Below are positions 11,291 to 23,174 of a stretch of DNA of 64,000 bases, one piece after another; position 1 is the stretch's first letter; the number at the start of each line of letters is the position of its first letter. The position numbers and the translations under genes are program-made. The DNA comes from Haematobia irritans (taxonomy: Eukaryota > Arthropoda > Insecta > Diptera > Muscidae): contig NC_134397.1 in the NCBI RefSeq assembly GCF_050003625.1, positions 224,626,537 through 224,690,536 of the forward strand. The letters are read 5' to 3'. The notes beneath the pieces are model-generated. The model saw nothing but the letters and a program-made list of their open reading frames with translations, did no database searches and was not told where the DNA came from.

Positions 11291-12405
11291 ACGCAAACAA
11301 AGAATATGATCATTTGTGACCATTTTTTCTGGCAACACTGGTTGAGTGTAAATTCGACTTGCGTATAAATGGTCACGGAATCTATTCCAAGCTCTGCTCA
11401 TAGGTCTTGTTATTCGAAATCGATGTCTTTGAGATAAAGTCGAACAGTATTCATTGATAAGGCAGACGTAATGCATCCGATTTGGTTTTTATTCTTAGAT
11501 ATATATCAAATTTTTCATTATTAATTTAGTTCTTTTCACATCATTGACAAAAATTGAATTAAGATTATCATCATTTAACTTCATCTATTTCGATTCAAAG
11601 ACATAATGGCAATGCAAATGATATAGCTTGAAATGTTTCCAGACACATTTATAATTGCAATTTGCCATCAGGCGAAATTATCTCTGTTTAATAAAAATGG
11701 GCAAATTGTTTGACAACAGAAAGTAAGTCGAGTGGAAAATTTTAAAATTGTTCGTGTCTGCAGATAAACTCATACACACACACACACACACTCATATATC
11801 CAAATATACTAATACACAAAAGGACTTACCAACACAAACTTCCAAAAAAATAAATGGTGCCATCAGATTTCTCTCACCCAGCAAGGATAATCATAATAAT
11901 AATGATAATGGTATGCAGCACACAGACAATATTCAACAAGGACACAGCAACATATCCAATTGCAGAAAAAATGTGTCGAGGAGTCAGGGTAACATCGACA
12001 ACATCCAATTATGTGAAAGTGAACGAATGAATGAAAGAATGAAATTCCATAAGCGGCTTATTTGACACACCACCAAAAAGAACTTGACCACAAACATCAA
12101 ACCCTTGAATGTGTGGGCGATGGCATGTGAGGACATCTCCGCATTCGCATTCATTCATAGGAAATTTGAAGCGATATACGAGTATGTTGACAATGGGATA
12201 TGCAAATTCGTTAATAAGAAAATGAAGATTATATGAAGATTTTGTCGAAAACATTCGGGGAGAAAATTGTTGGAGTACTGTTTTTCGATACATCCCAAAA
12301 AATTAATGTGTAGGTTTATTTTAGAAAATGTGAAATAAAAAATATTTTATTAATTTCAAAATGACAGAAATAAGTTAATAAGACCATCATGGGTATTACA
12401 AAATA
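11291..12405. other. repeat-poor, probably host intergenic DNA
   Basis: No recognised mobile element and no convincing gene. Contains a short CA microsatellite at about 11773-11791. Two overlapping 90-105-codon frames (11748-12065 plus, 12009-12293 minus) have no recognisable motif. Confidence 0.45.
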
Positions 12406-12612
12406 AAAACAAGTATATACGGGCGAAAGTTCGGCAAGGCTTAAGCACTGCAAGCCAAATCGGGGGATCGGTTTATATGAGGGATATATATAATTATGAT
12501 CGGTTTATATGAGGGCTATATATAATTATGAACTGATGTGAACCAATTTTTGCATAGTTGTTAGAGACCACATACTTACCCCATGTATTAAGTTTCAGCC
12601 GGATGAAAATGT
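12406..12612. mobile_element. short family A element
   Basis: AACAAGTATATACGGGCGAA end motif, then one partial and one full monomer, breaking off in CAGCCGGATGAAAATG. It is truncated on the right. Confidence 0.65.
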
Positions 12613-12990
12613 TCTTTTTGGATCCGGAAGTGGTGAAAAAATTGACGCAGAAGCGATGAATTTAACATGGGCTTGTCATAGGACGGAAGTCCTCCATTTC
12701 AACAGCCGTTGCACTGAATTTTCATCACTTCTTTAGGTATGATCCGAATTGAATGATTTGGATGTAAATTAAAAAATTCTGTGATACTTTGTCAAATAAA
12801 TAATGTTTATAATTTTTTAAAAATTTTAATGGATTCTTACGCTTGCCGGAAACGTTTGACCTCAAATATTTTCAAAAATTCACAATTTGTTCAGATGGGA
12901 TTAAGCTTTTTTTCGACAAAATTTAAATGATTTGTACCATTTTATGAATTCTTACTCTATTTTGAACCTATTTGAAACAAAACAAGTACA
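12613..12990. repeat. dispersed repeat (shared with 60360-60670)
   Basis: Shares GCAGAAGCGATGAA, CAACAGCCGTTGCACTGAAT and the CTTGCCGGAAACGTTTGAC region with 60360-60670, where it lies in the opposite orientation. It is non-coding, and its ends are not resolved. Confidence 0.55.
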
Positions 12991-14270
12991 CACAGAGAAC
13001 ATATTGGTTGAAAATTGATTGTTGTAATAAAAAATCTGCATGTACAATGAAATCAAAGTTGTGTCAATCAATTTACATTATTTACAACCTTAATTCGTTC
13101 CTACTGCCATTTGACGATTATTATTATACAGTTTTGTTTGTAATACAAGTCAAATAGTTGTCTGAACTAAATGTCTCTCTTTTTAAAAATTTCTATTTAA
13201 TTCGATACGCGCAACCAACCTTAAAAACCTTCATAACTGTCATTTAGTATTCAGAACTTACAATTGATATTCACAATCGAATTCCTTCGGAAATATTTTT
13301 CAAATGTCATTAACATTGTTAAAAATTATTCAATGTTGAAAGAAACGTGTCCTTTCAATTTAAAACAATAAAAATAACTGAAAACGGAGTATTTTCTGCC
13401 GGTTCTAAGTGAACTCTTGGTGGATTGCCTATCAAATATTTCCATGAACAACTCGCGCAGTGTGAAACTGTTCTAAGTACACCATATTTATTTGCTACGA
13501 GTCATATATCTTCAATTGTTTAGTATCGAGTTTGAGATGTGGAACAATTTTATAGTGTTTGAACCATGTTACAAATTTAAATGGGAATGGGAAATTCATC
13601 TCCATAATGGGAAAATTCATCTCCACGTCTATTATCTATGAAACTCCTATGGAAGTGATGGTGGAGTATGTTCTTATTTATTTTTTAAAACTCCACATTA
13701 ATTTTCTGATTTAATTTGTTGCGTTTTTAGACTGGCTATGTCATCCCATTTTATGGTATACTATTTTGTGCTCAGTTCGGACGTCATTTATAAATACTTG
13801 TATACTAAGGGCCAGTTTCTCAATGTCTTGTTATTATTTATCGTGTCGATAAAACAGCTGCTCACATAAAAGTTAAAATTAATCGGAGGATGAGAAACTG
13901 GTCATAAGAGTTCCAAAGATTTAACTACAAATTCTGTAATCCATGCTGGAGGGTGTCCTTTCAAATGTGTTTTTTTTTTTAATTGTTAATGTATTCTAAT
14001 ATTATGTACTTTTCTATCATTCAAAAAATATGAATAAAATACAATATTCTGAAGGAAAAACATCATTTTCAATTCGGTTAAGATACTAGTAAAGTTGGGT
14101 GATATAACCAAATAAAGAAAGGAGCAACGATCAATTCTATCGTCTATTTTCCATAATTCGATTGAGTCGACCGAATTTGTCGGGTGTCACAACTGCTAAC
14201 TGATGGTTGCTGCAACTGCCAAATGGAGGTTGGCAATAAATTCGGTTATCACAACCAATCTGTATTCTCT
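12991..14270. mobile_element. inverted-repeat element, copy 1 of a tandem pair
   Basis: Begins CACAGAGAACATATTGGTTG and ends ACCAATCTGTATTCTCTG, which is its approximate inverse. The body is non-coding, with landmarks AACTGTCATTTAGTA, GAACAACTCGCGC and GAGTCGACCGAATTTGT. The next 1.17 kb repeats the same order of landmarks. Copy 1 holds a small extra MITE (13810-13903) that copy 2 lacks. Confidence 0.75.
13810..13903. mobile_element. 94-bp MITE in copy 1 only
   Basis: GGCCAGTTTCTCA at one end, TGAGAAACTGGTC at the other. The flanks share TAAG, and copy 2 of the tandem pair is the empty site (TATGCGAAGAGTACC near 15015). A central TTATCGTGTCGATAA is palindromic. Confidence 0.7.
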
Positions 14271-15438
14271 GTGCACACAGAAAACAGATAGGTTGAAAAT
14301 CGATTATTGTAACGAAAATTCTACATTTACAATCAAATCACAGTTGTGTCATTCATTTTACTTTATTTACAATCGTTATTTCGTTCCTTATACCATTTGT
14401 TGTTTGTAATACAAGACAATTAGTTGTCTAAACTAAATGCCTCTCTTTTGAAAAAATTTGATCGAATTCGATAGGCACAACCAACCTTATAAAACCTTTG
14501 TAACTGTCATTTAGTAGTCAGCACTTTCGTTTGGTACTCACAGCCGAATTCCTTTGAATATATTTTTGAAATGTCAATAAAATTATTACCATCAACGTTT
14601 AAGTATAGTGTGTTTTTTAATATCAAATAACTAGAACTGAAAACGGAATATTTCTTATTCGTTTCGAAGTTTCTCATCCGTGGACAGCCTATAAAATATT
14701 GTCGTGAACAACTCGCGCCGAAACTGGCCTTAATACACTATATTGGCTGTGAAACGAAAATAATACACAGCAACATTGGCAAAAACAAATAGCTTCAGGG
14801 TACTTACTGCTACGGTGCGCATCCTCAATATGGAATAATTTCATTGGCGGCTCTGAAAAAATCCATTTCTATATATGAAACCCGAAGAAAGTGACCATCA
14901 GGGATAGGTTCGTATGTCGTTTATAAAACTCCACACTAATTTCTTTACTTAATTTATTGTGTGTTTTAGACATGCTATAGACAGTTCGGACACCATCTAT
15001 AAATACTAATATGCGAAGAGTACCAAAGATTTAGCTCCATTATCTGTCGATTCCCCAACCTATTCATGCTGGAGGGTATACTTTTAAGGGTGAACATTTT
15101 TTATAATGTATTAATATATTGTATTTAAGTATATGTATCTTCCTATCATCTAAAAAATATAAATAAAATTCAGTATTTTGTGGGTTTTTGTTATTCAATT
15201 CGGTCATGGTGCTTTAAAGTTGGGAGATACAACTAAATGAAGAAGGGAGCAACGACCAATTTCATCGTCTGACACAACCAACTCCGTATATAGTATTAGT
15301 TGGGTTTCCCATCATTCGATTGAGTCGACCGAATTTGTTGGGTGTCACAACTGCCAACTGGTAGTTGCTACAACTGCCAAAAGGAGGTCGGCAATAAATT
15401 CGATTGTCACAACCAATCTGTATTCTCTGTGCACACAC
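14271..15438. mobile_element. inverted-repeat element, copy 2 of a tandem pair
   Basis: Starts at the shared middle terminus GTGCACACAGAAAACAGATA and ends ACCAATCTGTATTCTCTGTG. It matches copy 1 through its whole length in the same orientation, with clear divergence (many substitutions and small gaps), so the duplication is old. Non-coding. Confidence 0.75.
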
Positions 15439-15735
15439 CATATTCGGCTGACCTATTTGTGGTCATCCGGATTCCAGAAGTCCCAGAAATAAATTCGGGA
15501 GTTAGGTCTATATGGGGGCGATACCAAAACATGGACCAATACTCACCACCTCTTAATGTTCCTCATGTTCGATCGAATGTTCGATACCAAAACATGGACC
15601 AATACTCACCACCTCTTAATGTTCCTCAAATACCTTTCGAATTCCACTTTCAGACGAATTGGGTGAAAACTACGAATTCTAGAGGCCTAAGAAGTAAAAT
15701 CGGAACATTAGTCTATATAGGGGCTATACAAGTGA
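15439..15735. repeat. family C fragment with an internal 46-bp direct duplication
   Basis: Family C monomer sequence (GTCTATATGGGGGCGATACC, ACATGGACCAATACTCACC). The segment starting GATACCAAAACATGGACC occurs twice, at about 15519 and 15581. Confidence 0.65.
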
Positions 15736-16320
15736 TTTGACTTAAATATGTGTATCATAACACGAAAGAAATCATTTTTGGGCTAAGGTCAACTTGACTT
15801 TAATAATTCAGAAAAAATCTTTAAAATTAATGAAATTGTCTTTAAATTTGTTGTCTTTTTGCATCTTGACTGCAAAGCGAAAAATGGTTCAATTATAGGA
15901 CACGTTTATTTTAAAGACGTTTTTTACTTGAAACATAGAATAATTTTTACAGAAAGTCGAGTCTGAATTTGGAAAATAAAGTTGTCGTTAACTCGTTTTT
16001 AAAGGACTTTGATAGCATATGAAGAAAACAAGCTGAAAAAACGAAAAATTAAAATTTTCATCCTAGAAGCAAGTACACTACACAAAAATTTAAAAGAAAA
16101 TTGTGTCTTAAAAATATCCTTATTTGTATTCTCCGCTTCTTTGGTTCGGAATCAATACCAACATTTGTAAAGTAAAGACAAAATCTCTAGAACCGAGCAT
16201 GTCATCTGTTGTATGATAGTGGTTATTTAAAACTCGGCCGTCCTAATTTTTGGCAGTTTATGTTTGTTTTATATATCCGACACATTACATTTTTTAACAT
16301 CTAAACTTTCTATCTGAGTA
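15736..16320. repeat. dispersed A+T-rich MITE-like sequence
   Basis: Contains TTTAAAGGACTTTGATAGCATATGAAG, GAAGCAAGTACAC and ATTGTGTCTTAAAAATATCC (each shown in part), shared with 28431-28667 and 36653-37271, so it is a decayed relative of that CACTGAAAAA family. Nothing coding. Confidence 0.55.
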
Positions 16321-17395
16321 GCCCAAAATTTTGTGGTACAGGGTATAATAAGTTTGTGCATTTGTATGTAACGCCAAGAAGGAGAAGTCTGAGACCCACC
16401 GTTTAGTATACCGATCGTCTTAGAATTAAATTCTGAGTCGATTTAGCGATGTCCATCTGTCTGTCTGTCCGTCTGTCTGTCTGTTGATGTATTTTTGTGT
16501 GCAAAGTACAGCTCGCAGTTTTAGTCCGATTGTCCTAAGATTTAGTATAGGGTCCTGTTTCGACACAAAGACGATCTCTATTGATTGAGTCTCGAAAAAC
16601 TTGCAAAATATCAGCCAAATCGGTTCAGATTTAGATATAGCTCCCATATATAGCTTTCGCCCGATTTACACTCCTTTGTCCACAGAGGCCAATTTTTTGC
16701 TCCGATTTAGTTGAAATTTTGCACAGGGAGTAGAATTAGCATTGTAGCTATGCGTGCCAAATTTGGTTGAAATCGGTTCAGATTTAGATATAGCTCCCAT
16801 ATATAGCTTTCGCCCGATTTACACTCATATGACCGCAGAGGCCAATTTTTTGATCCGATTTAGTTGAAATTTTGCACAGGGAGTAGAATGAGCATTGTAG
16901 CTATGCATGCCAAATTTGGTTGAAATCGGTTCAGATTTAGATATATCTCCCATATATATGTTTTTCTGATTTCGACAAAAATGGTCAAAATACCAACATT
17001 TTCCTTGTAAAATCGCCACTGCTTAGTCGAAAAGTTGAAAAAATGACTCTAATTTTCTTAAACTTCTAATACATATATATCGAGCGATATATCATAAATA
17101 AACTTTTGCGAAGTTTCCTTAAGATTGCTTCAGATTTAAATGTTTCCCATATTTTTTACTAACATTGTGTTCCACCCTAGTCCATTAGCCGACTTAAATT
17201 TTGAGTCTATAGATTTTGTAGAAGTCTATCAAATTCTGTCCAGATCGAGTGATATTTAAATGTATGTATTTGGGACAAACCTTTATATATAGCACCCAAC
17301 ACATTTGACAGATGTGATATGGTATCGAAAATTTAGATCTACAAAGTGGTGCAGGGTATAATATAGTCGGCCCCCCCGACTTTAGACTTTCCTTA
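16321..17395. mobile_element. family D 153-bp-monomer element
   Basis: From GGTACAGGGTATAATAAG through a GTCYGTC microsatellite (16449-16482) to monomers with ATATAGCTCCCATATATAG at 16640, 16793 and 16946 (153-bp spacing). It ends at the GC-rich palindrome AGTCGGCCCCCCCGACT and CTTTCCTTACTTGT. Open frames over it are by-products. Confidence 0.8.
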
Positions 17396-17854
17396 CTTGT
17401 ATTATATAGATTTATTTTTTATAAAATGGCTATATAGACCAATACCAGGATTTTTACTTTTAGCCTAGTTATTTTACTTGGAAGCGTAGTTATTTTTTGA
17501 AATTTTGTGTTTTTATAAATTCATTGTTGTTATCTACCCATATTACGATGTGGTCTCTATATAGTCTTGTGTCGTATTTTAATTTATAAGCCTGAAATTA
17601 AAATGTAGAGTTCTTTTCATCCCTAAAATTCTAAAATGTTGTAGAGTCGTATCAAAACTTAAAATTAGGGTTCTTTTGGACATATATCGGTCTATTTTTG
17701 GAACACTACACCTTAAAATTACTATTAGAATTCTGTTAAAATGGGTATAGGTACACAACCTGGAGTCGACTCCGGAGTCGGAGTCGAGGCTAATTAGAAA
17801 TGCTGGAGTCGGAGTTGGAGCCGGAGTCGAGCAAAATAGACTCGACTCCACAGC
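17396..17854. other. A+T-rich sequence with a GGAGTC-type simple repeat
   Basis: Anonymous DNA with a degenerate GGAGTC/CGAGTC hexamer tract at about 17760-17850. Nothing coding is seen. Confidence 0.5.
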
Positions 17855-18592
17855 CCAGGGGGTTATACCAAAAAATGGACCGATACACCTCAGTTGTTCT
17901 TGATGTAGATTTCCTCTAGATTTTCAATTTCAGGTGAATCGGATAGAAAATAAGTTTCTAGACGCCCAAGAAGCAATATCGGTACATCGGTCTATATGGG
18001 GGTTATAACAAAACATGGACCGATGGGCACCATTTTTGGCAAACCTTTTTATGGTCCTAGAGTTGGGCCTAAAATACCTAAAGATTTTCAATTTCAGGCG
18101 AATCGGATAGAAAATAAGTTTCTAGACGCCCAAGAAGCAATATCGGGACATCGGTCTATATGGGGGTTATACCAAAACATGGACCGATGGGCACCATTTT
18201 TGGCAAACCTTTTTATAGTCCTCAAGTACCTCTATTTGATTTTCAATTTCAGGCAAATTAGATAACAACTACAGTTTTTATAAACCCAAGACCCCAAATC
18301 GGGAAATCGGTTTATATGGGGATTATATCAAAACTTTGACCGATATAGCCCATCTTCGAACTTCACCAGCGTGCAAACAAAAAACGAATCTGTGCCAAAT
18401 TTCAAGACGATAGCGCCATTATTGAAGGTTGTAGCGTGATTACAACAGACAGACAGACAGACGGACAGATAGACAGACGGACATGCTTATATTGTCTTAT
18501 AATTTCTCCCCGATCAAGAATATATATAGTCGGAAAACTATATTTCGACGCGTTACACACGGAATGACAAACTATTCTATGGTGGTGGGTAT
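17855..18592. mobile_element. family C element fragment
   Basis: Monomers with TATATGGGGGTTATANCAAA at 17998 and 18162 (153 bp plus an 11-bp insertion). The core follows, with a GACAGACAGACAGACGGACA microsatellite (18448-18483), and then the hairpin end TATTCTATGGTGGTGGGTATAA. Confidence 0.75.
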
Positions 18593-18864
18593 AAAAAATT
18601 AAAATTATCCATTAAAAGTATGAAAAAAACCAAATTATAAAAAAAAAAATGAATTAAAAAAACTTCCTGGGTAGTTAAAATAAAGAACATCATTGGGAGT
18701 GCATCTTCTGGAAGTGCTTTTAAAGTTGTGCCTTTGGAAGAACTTCCAAATTTTTTGCTGGGCTTATAATTGTATATAGCCCCCATATAATGATATTTCA
18801 TTTCTGTCTCTCTTTTACCGCGCAAAAATTCATACCGGTCAAAGACTGAATAATAAACGTTTTT
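18593..18864. repeat. dispersed repeat shared in inverse orientation with 60160-60310
   Basis: GGAAGTGCTTTTAAAGTTGTGCC and AGAACTTCCAAATTTT (given in part) match AAAGTTCTTCTAAAGGCACA and ACTTTAAAAGCGCTTCC near 60190. Non-coding, and its ends are not resolved. Confidence 0.5.
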
Positions 18865-19621
18865 ATACCCTAAACCACATAGTGGTCAGGGTATAATAAG
18901 TTTGATCGGCCAAAAAATTTGCCTACCAGAAATATTGATTTTAGACCCCATAAAATATATACTGATCGACTCAGAATCACCTCCTGAGTCGATCTAGCGC
19001 TTGGTGTCCGTACGTCCGTCCGTCCGTCCGTCTGTCCATGTATTTATTGTTCACAGGATTCCGGTCGCAATTATTAACGAATTTTGATGAAATTTCGTAA
19101 GGGGCACAAGGGCACAAGGACGAACGCTATTGAATTTGGAAGAAATCGGATCAAATTTAGATATAGCTCCCATATATATGTATCGCCCGATTTCGACAAA
19201 TGGGGTCACGTTGCGCTTTTTTTCAAACGGATCGTCACCAAATTTGGCAGGTAATATTTTCCATCGCCCTTCAAGTCTGCAAAATTTCACCCAAATCGGT
19301 TCAAATTTAGATATAGCTCTCATATATATGTATCGCCCGATTTTCCCAAATTTGGCCACAAAACCTTTATTTATCAACCGATCTTACTCAAAGTTGGTTA
19401 AATATAATCTTCTATAGCACTAACTGTATGTGCAAAAAATCATCGAAATCGGTTCAGATTTAGCTATAGCTCCCATATATATGTACCGCCCGATTTTTCT
19501 AAATTAGGCCATAAAACCCTTATTTATCAACCGATCTTACCCAAATTTGGCTAAATGTAGTCTTCTATAGCACTAACTATATGTGCAAAAAATCATCGAA
19601 ATCGGTTGAGATTTAGATATA

Positions 19622-19852
19622 CACAGTCTTACACAAGTTTACATACGGTTTAAGAAATTGTATTTTCTTTAATAAATAAAATATAATAAAATATGCATAT
19701 ATATGCTTTAGATTTTGTACATTAATTTGAAAAACAAAGTGTCTGTCAATTTTCAAGAAGATTTTTTTAGTCCGGATTTTAAACAACAACAAGAAACCTG
19801 TTTAGTTATAAGGTAAAAACCTCAAGGGTATGTTAACTTATGTGAGACTGTG
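19622..19852. mobile_element. 231-bp TA-flanked MITE
   Basis: Terminal inverted repeats of about 24 bp with few mismatches begin CACAGTCTTACACAAGTT and CACAGTCTCACATAAGTT. TA flanks lie at 19620-19621 and 19853-19854. It interrupts the ATATAGCTCCC box of a family E monomer. No coding sequence. Confidence 0.85.
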
Positions 19853-20438
19853 TAGCTCCCATATACATGTATAGCCCGATTTTCAAAAATTTGGCCATAG
19901 AACCCTTATTTATTAACCGATCTTACTAAAAGTTGGCTAGATCCAGTCCTCTATAGTACTAACTATATGTGCAAAATTTCATCGAAATCGGTTCAGATGT
20001 AGATAGAGCTCCCGTATATGTATCGCCCTATTTTGAAAAATTCGCCCCTAATAACCTTATGTTTGACCATACAGGCCTCATTTCTTAACTGATCTTACTC
20101 AAATCTTGCACAAGGTAACCTTTTGCAGTATTAATCAAACCCGCAAAATATTATGCAAATTGGTTCAGATTTAGATATAGCTTCCATATATATGCATCGC
20201 ACGATTTTCCCAAATTTGGCCATAGTACTCTTATTTATTAACCAATGTTACTCAAATTTCAAATTTTGATGTACTAGCCGATCGTAATTATACGTACTTG
20301 TAGCTCTTACATAACAATATTGCTCGATTTTTACAAATTTGTATTTATTGCCCACACTAATTTAACGATTTTCTCTTTTTTAATAATGGGCTCAATATTA
20401 GTGGCATACTAAATCCGTAGGCGCAATATCAACACAGC

Positions 20439-21053
20439 CAGTGTTGCTAGAAGTAGGGGAAATTCCCTATATGTAGGGTTTTTCTAATATTTAGCGTCTT
20501 GTAGGGACGTAGGGCCACACTGTAGTACATTTTCACTCAACACATTTCGTAATAATTTTTACATTTTGGTGGCTCTAGAGGAGGAAATTAGAAGCCGGCA
20601 AGGCTTGATCTTTAACAATGTGTGGTAAACTTTATTCCTGTAGAGAATTTTGTCAATATTTTATTTCTATAGAACATTTTAACAAAATTGTATTTCTATA
20701 GAAATTTTTTTCAAAATATTATTTCTATAAAAAATTTTCTCAAAATTTTATTTCTGTGGAATTTTTTCTCAAAATTTTATTTCTATAGAATTTATTGTCA
20801 AAATTTAAAATTATAAAAAAATTTCTCACAAAAATTTGGGTACCGTGGTGGTAATACAAATTTATATTCTAAGTTATACACGTTGCATATTCATGTTTTA
20901 AGATAATAAAGTACTTGGAACCATTTTTGTTTTGTAAAATTTTTTAAATTTAACGAAAAATATAATAGGGAAAATTGTTTGGGAATGTATGGGAAAGTAG
21001 GGAACTTTTTTTGTCCTTGTAGGGTAAACCGAAAATTTTCCCTGGCAACATTG
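20439..21053. mobile_element. possible hAT-like non-autonomous element carrying 29-bp-type units
   Basis: Starts CAGTGTTGCTAGAAGTAGGG and ends TTTTCCCTGGCAACATTG, which pair imperfectly as CAGTGTTGC...GCAACATTG. CAGTG termini recall hAT elements, but I see no 8-bp target duplication. The middle (20640-20830) holds ATTTCTATAGAAATTTT units in reverse orientation. The hAT assignment is inference. Confidence 0.45.
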
Positions 21054-21243
21054 ACTATGAGCTATAGTCAGATTGACACAAAGCACCCACAGACATGTAC
21101 CCCTTAATTTTCTTAAATATGCAACTGCGGTTTATCTCCCAGACCTATATGTTACCCCACAAATGCTTATGATTACTAATTCTGCAATGGTGGTTTAGGG
21201 TATGATATAGTCGGCCCCGCCCGACTTTCTACTTTACTTACTT

Positions 21244-21455
21244 GTTAATATATAATATATACCCCGTATGGACTAACTTTCAATTTAGAAGACAATGTCA
21301 AGGAGGTTTAAAATACCTTGCCAGCGGCAGGTATTATTACAACCCAAGCAATTCGATTGTGGATGACAGTTGTCAGAAGAAGTTTCTACGCAATCCATGG
21401 TGGAGGGTACATAAGATTCGATCTGGCCGAACTTACGGCCGTATATACTTATTTT
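21244..21455. mobile_element. family A terminal fragment
   Basis: Only the non-monomer end of family A: ACCCGTATGGACTAAC-like sequence, ATTCGATTGTGGATGACAGT, then the palindromic terminus (CTGGCCGAACTTACGGCCGT). Confidence 0.7.
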
Positions 21456-22123
21456 ATTATAAAAAAGAAACAACATTTTAATTTTTCAATAATGCTTAAA
21501 ATTTATTTGTTTTATTATTAAATTTATAATGATTTTGATTTTCTTTGGTTTCCAATGCATTGAAGTTATTGATAATAATTTTCATTTACAAAATTAAATT
21601 TAAGAACATTTACAATTGATAATATATTTATAAATTTTTATTATTATTCATTAGATAAGTTACTTATATAATAAAACTTAATTAAAAAATAATAGTAATA
21701 ATATTAATATACAAAACATATTTTAACTAAAAGCGAAAATTTATTTACAAAATTAAAAAATTAAAAATAAATTTAAAAGCTATAGAAGTATAAACATTTT
21801 CTGTGTGTTTTCATATTTTATTCTTAATTGATAATAACTGTACAGTGATTTAAGATAAAAGAATATGGGCAAAAATTGCACTGGGTCTTAATATTTAGCG
21901 ATTTTTTTATTTTCATTTTTTGGTTTGGAATATTTTTAGATATTTCTTTGTTTCGTGCTTTTTTTCTTCTTTGATTTCTTTACAATTATCATCACATTTT
22001 TTTGTTTAGTATTTTAATGGGCCATCTAGAGGATTTGCTTGATTATTCTTTCTAATCCCTTATATGTCCTTGCATTTTACGCATTTCCATTATTTGCAAC
22101 AATTTATGTTGCATCTTGCAGTT
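21456..22123 (-). other. slouch 3' UTR / 3' flank, A+T-rich
   Basis: Very A+T-rich DNA between the slouch stop codon and the nearest family A repeat fragment. No coding sequence is visible. It is probably 3' UTR in its proximal part. Confidence 0.5.
21906..21911 (-). promoter_or_regulatory. candidate polyadenylation signal for slouch
   Basis: AATAAA on the minus strand about 215 bp past the slouch stop codon. A second AATAAA lies at 21817-21822. The region is so A+T-rich that chance hits are expected, so the choice is uncertain. Confidence 0.3.

Positions 22124-23174
<1,051 letters not shown>

Larger units (their letters stand above)
18865..21243. mobile_element. family E 153-bp-monomer element with two nested insertions
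   Basis: Starts TATACCCTAAACCACATAGTGG, with a GTCCGTCCGTCC microsatellite at 19009-19035. Monomers with ATATAGCTCCCATATATATG are spaced 153 bp apart once the nested MITE at 19622-19852 is removed. It ends at 21205-21243 with TATAGTCGGCCCCGCCCGAC and TTACTTACTTGTTA. Nested elements are at 19622-19852 and 20439-21053. Confidence 0.75.
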
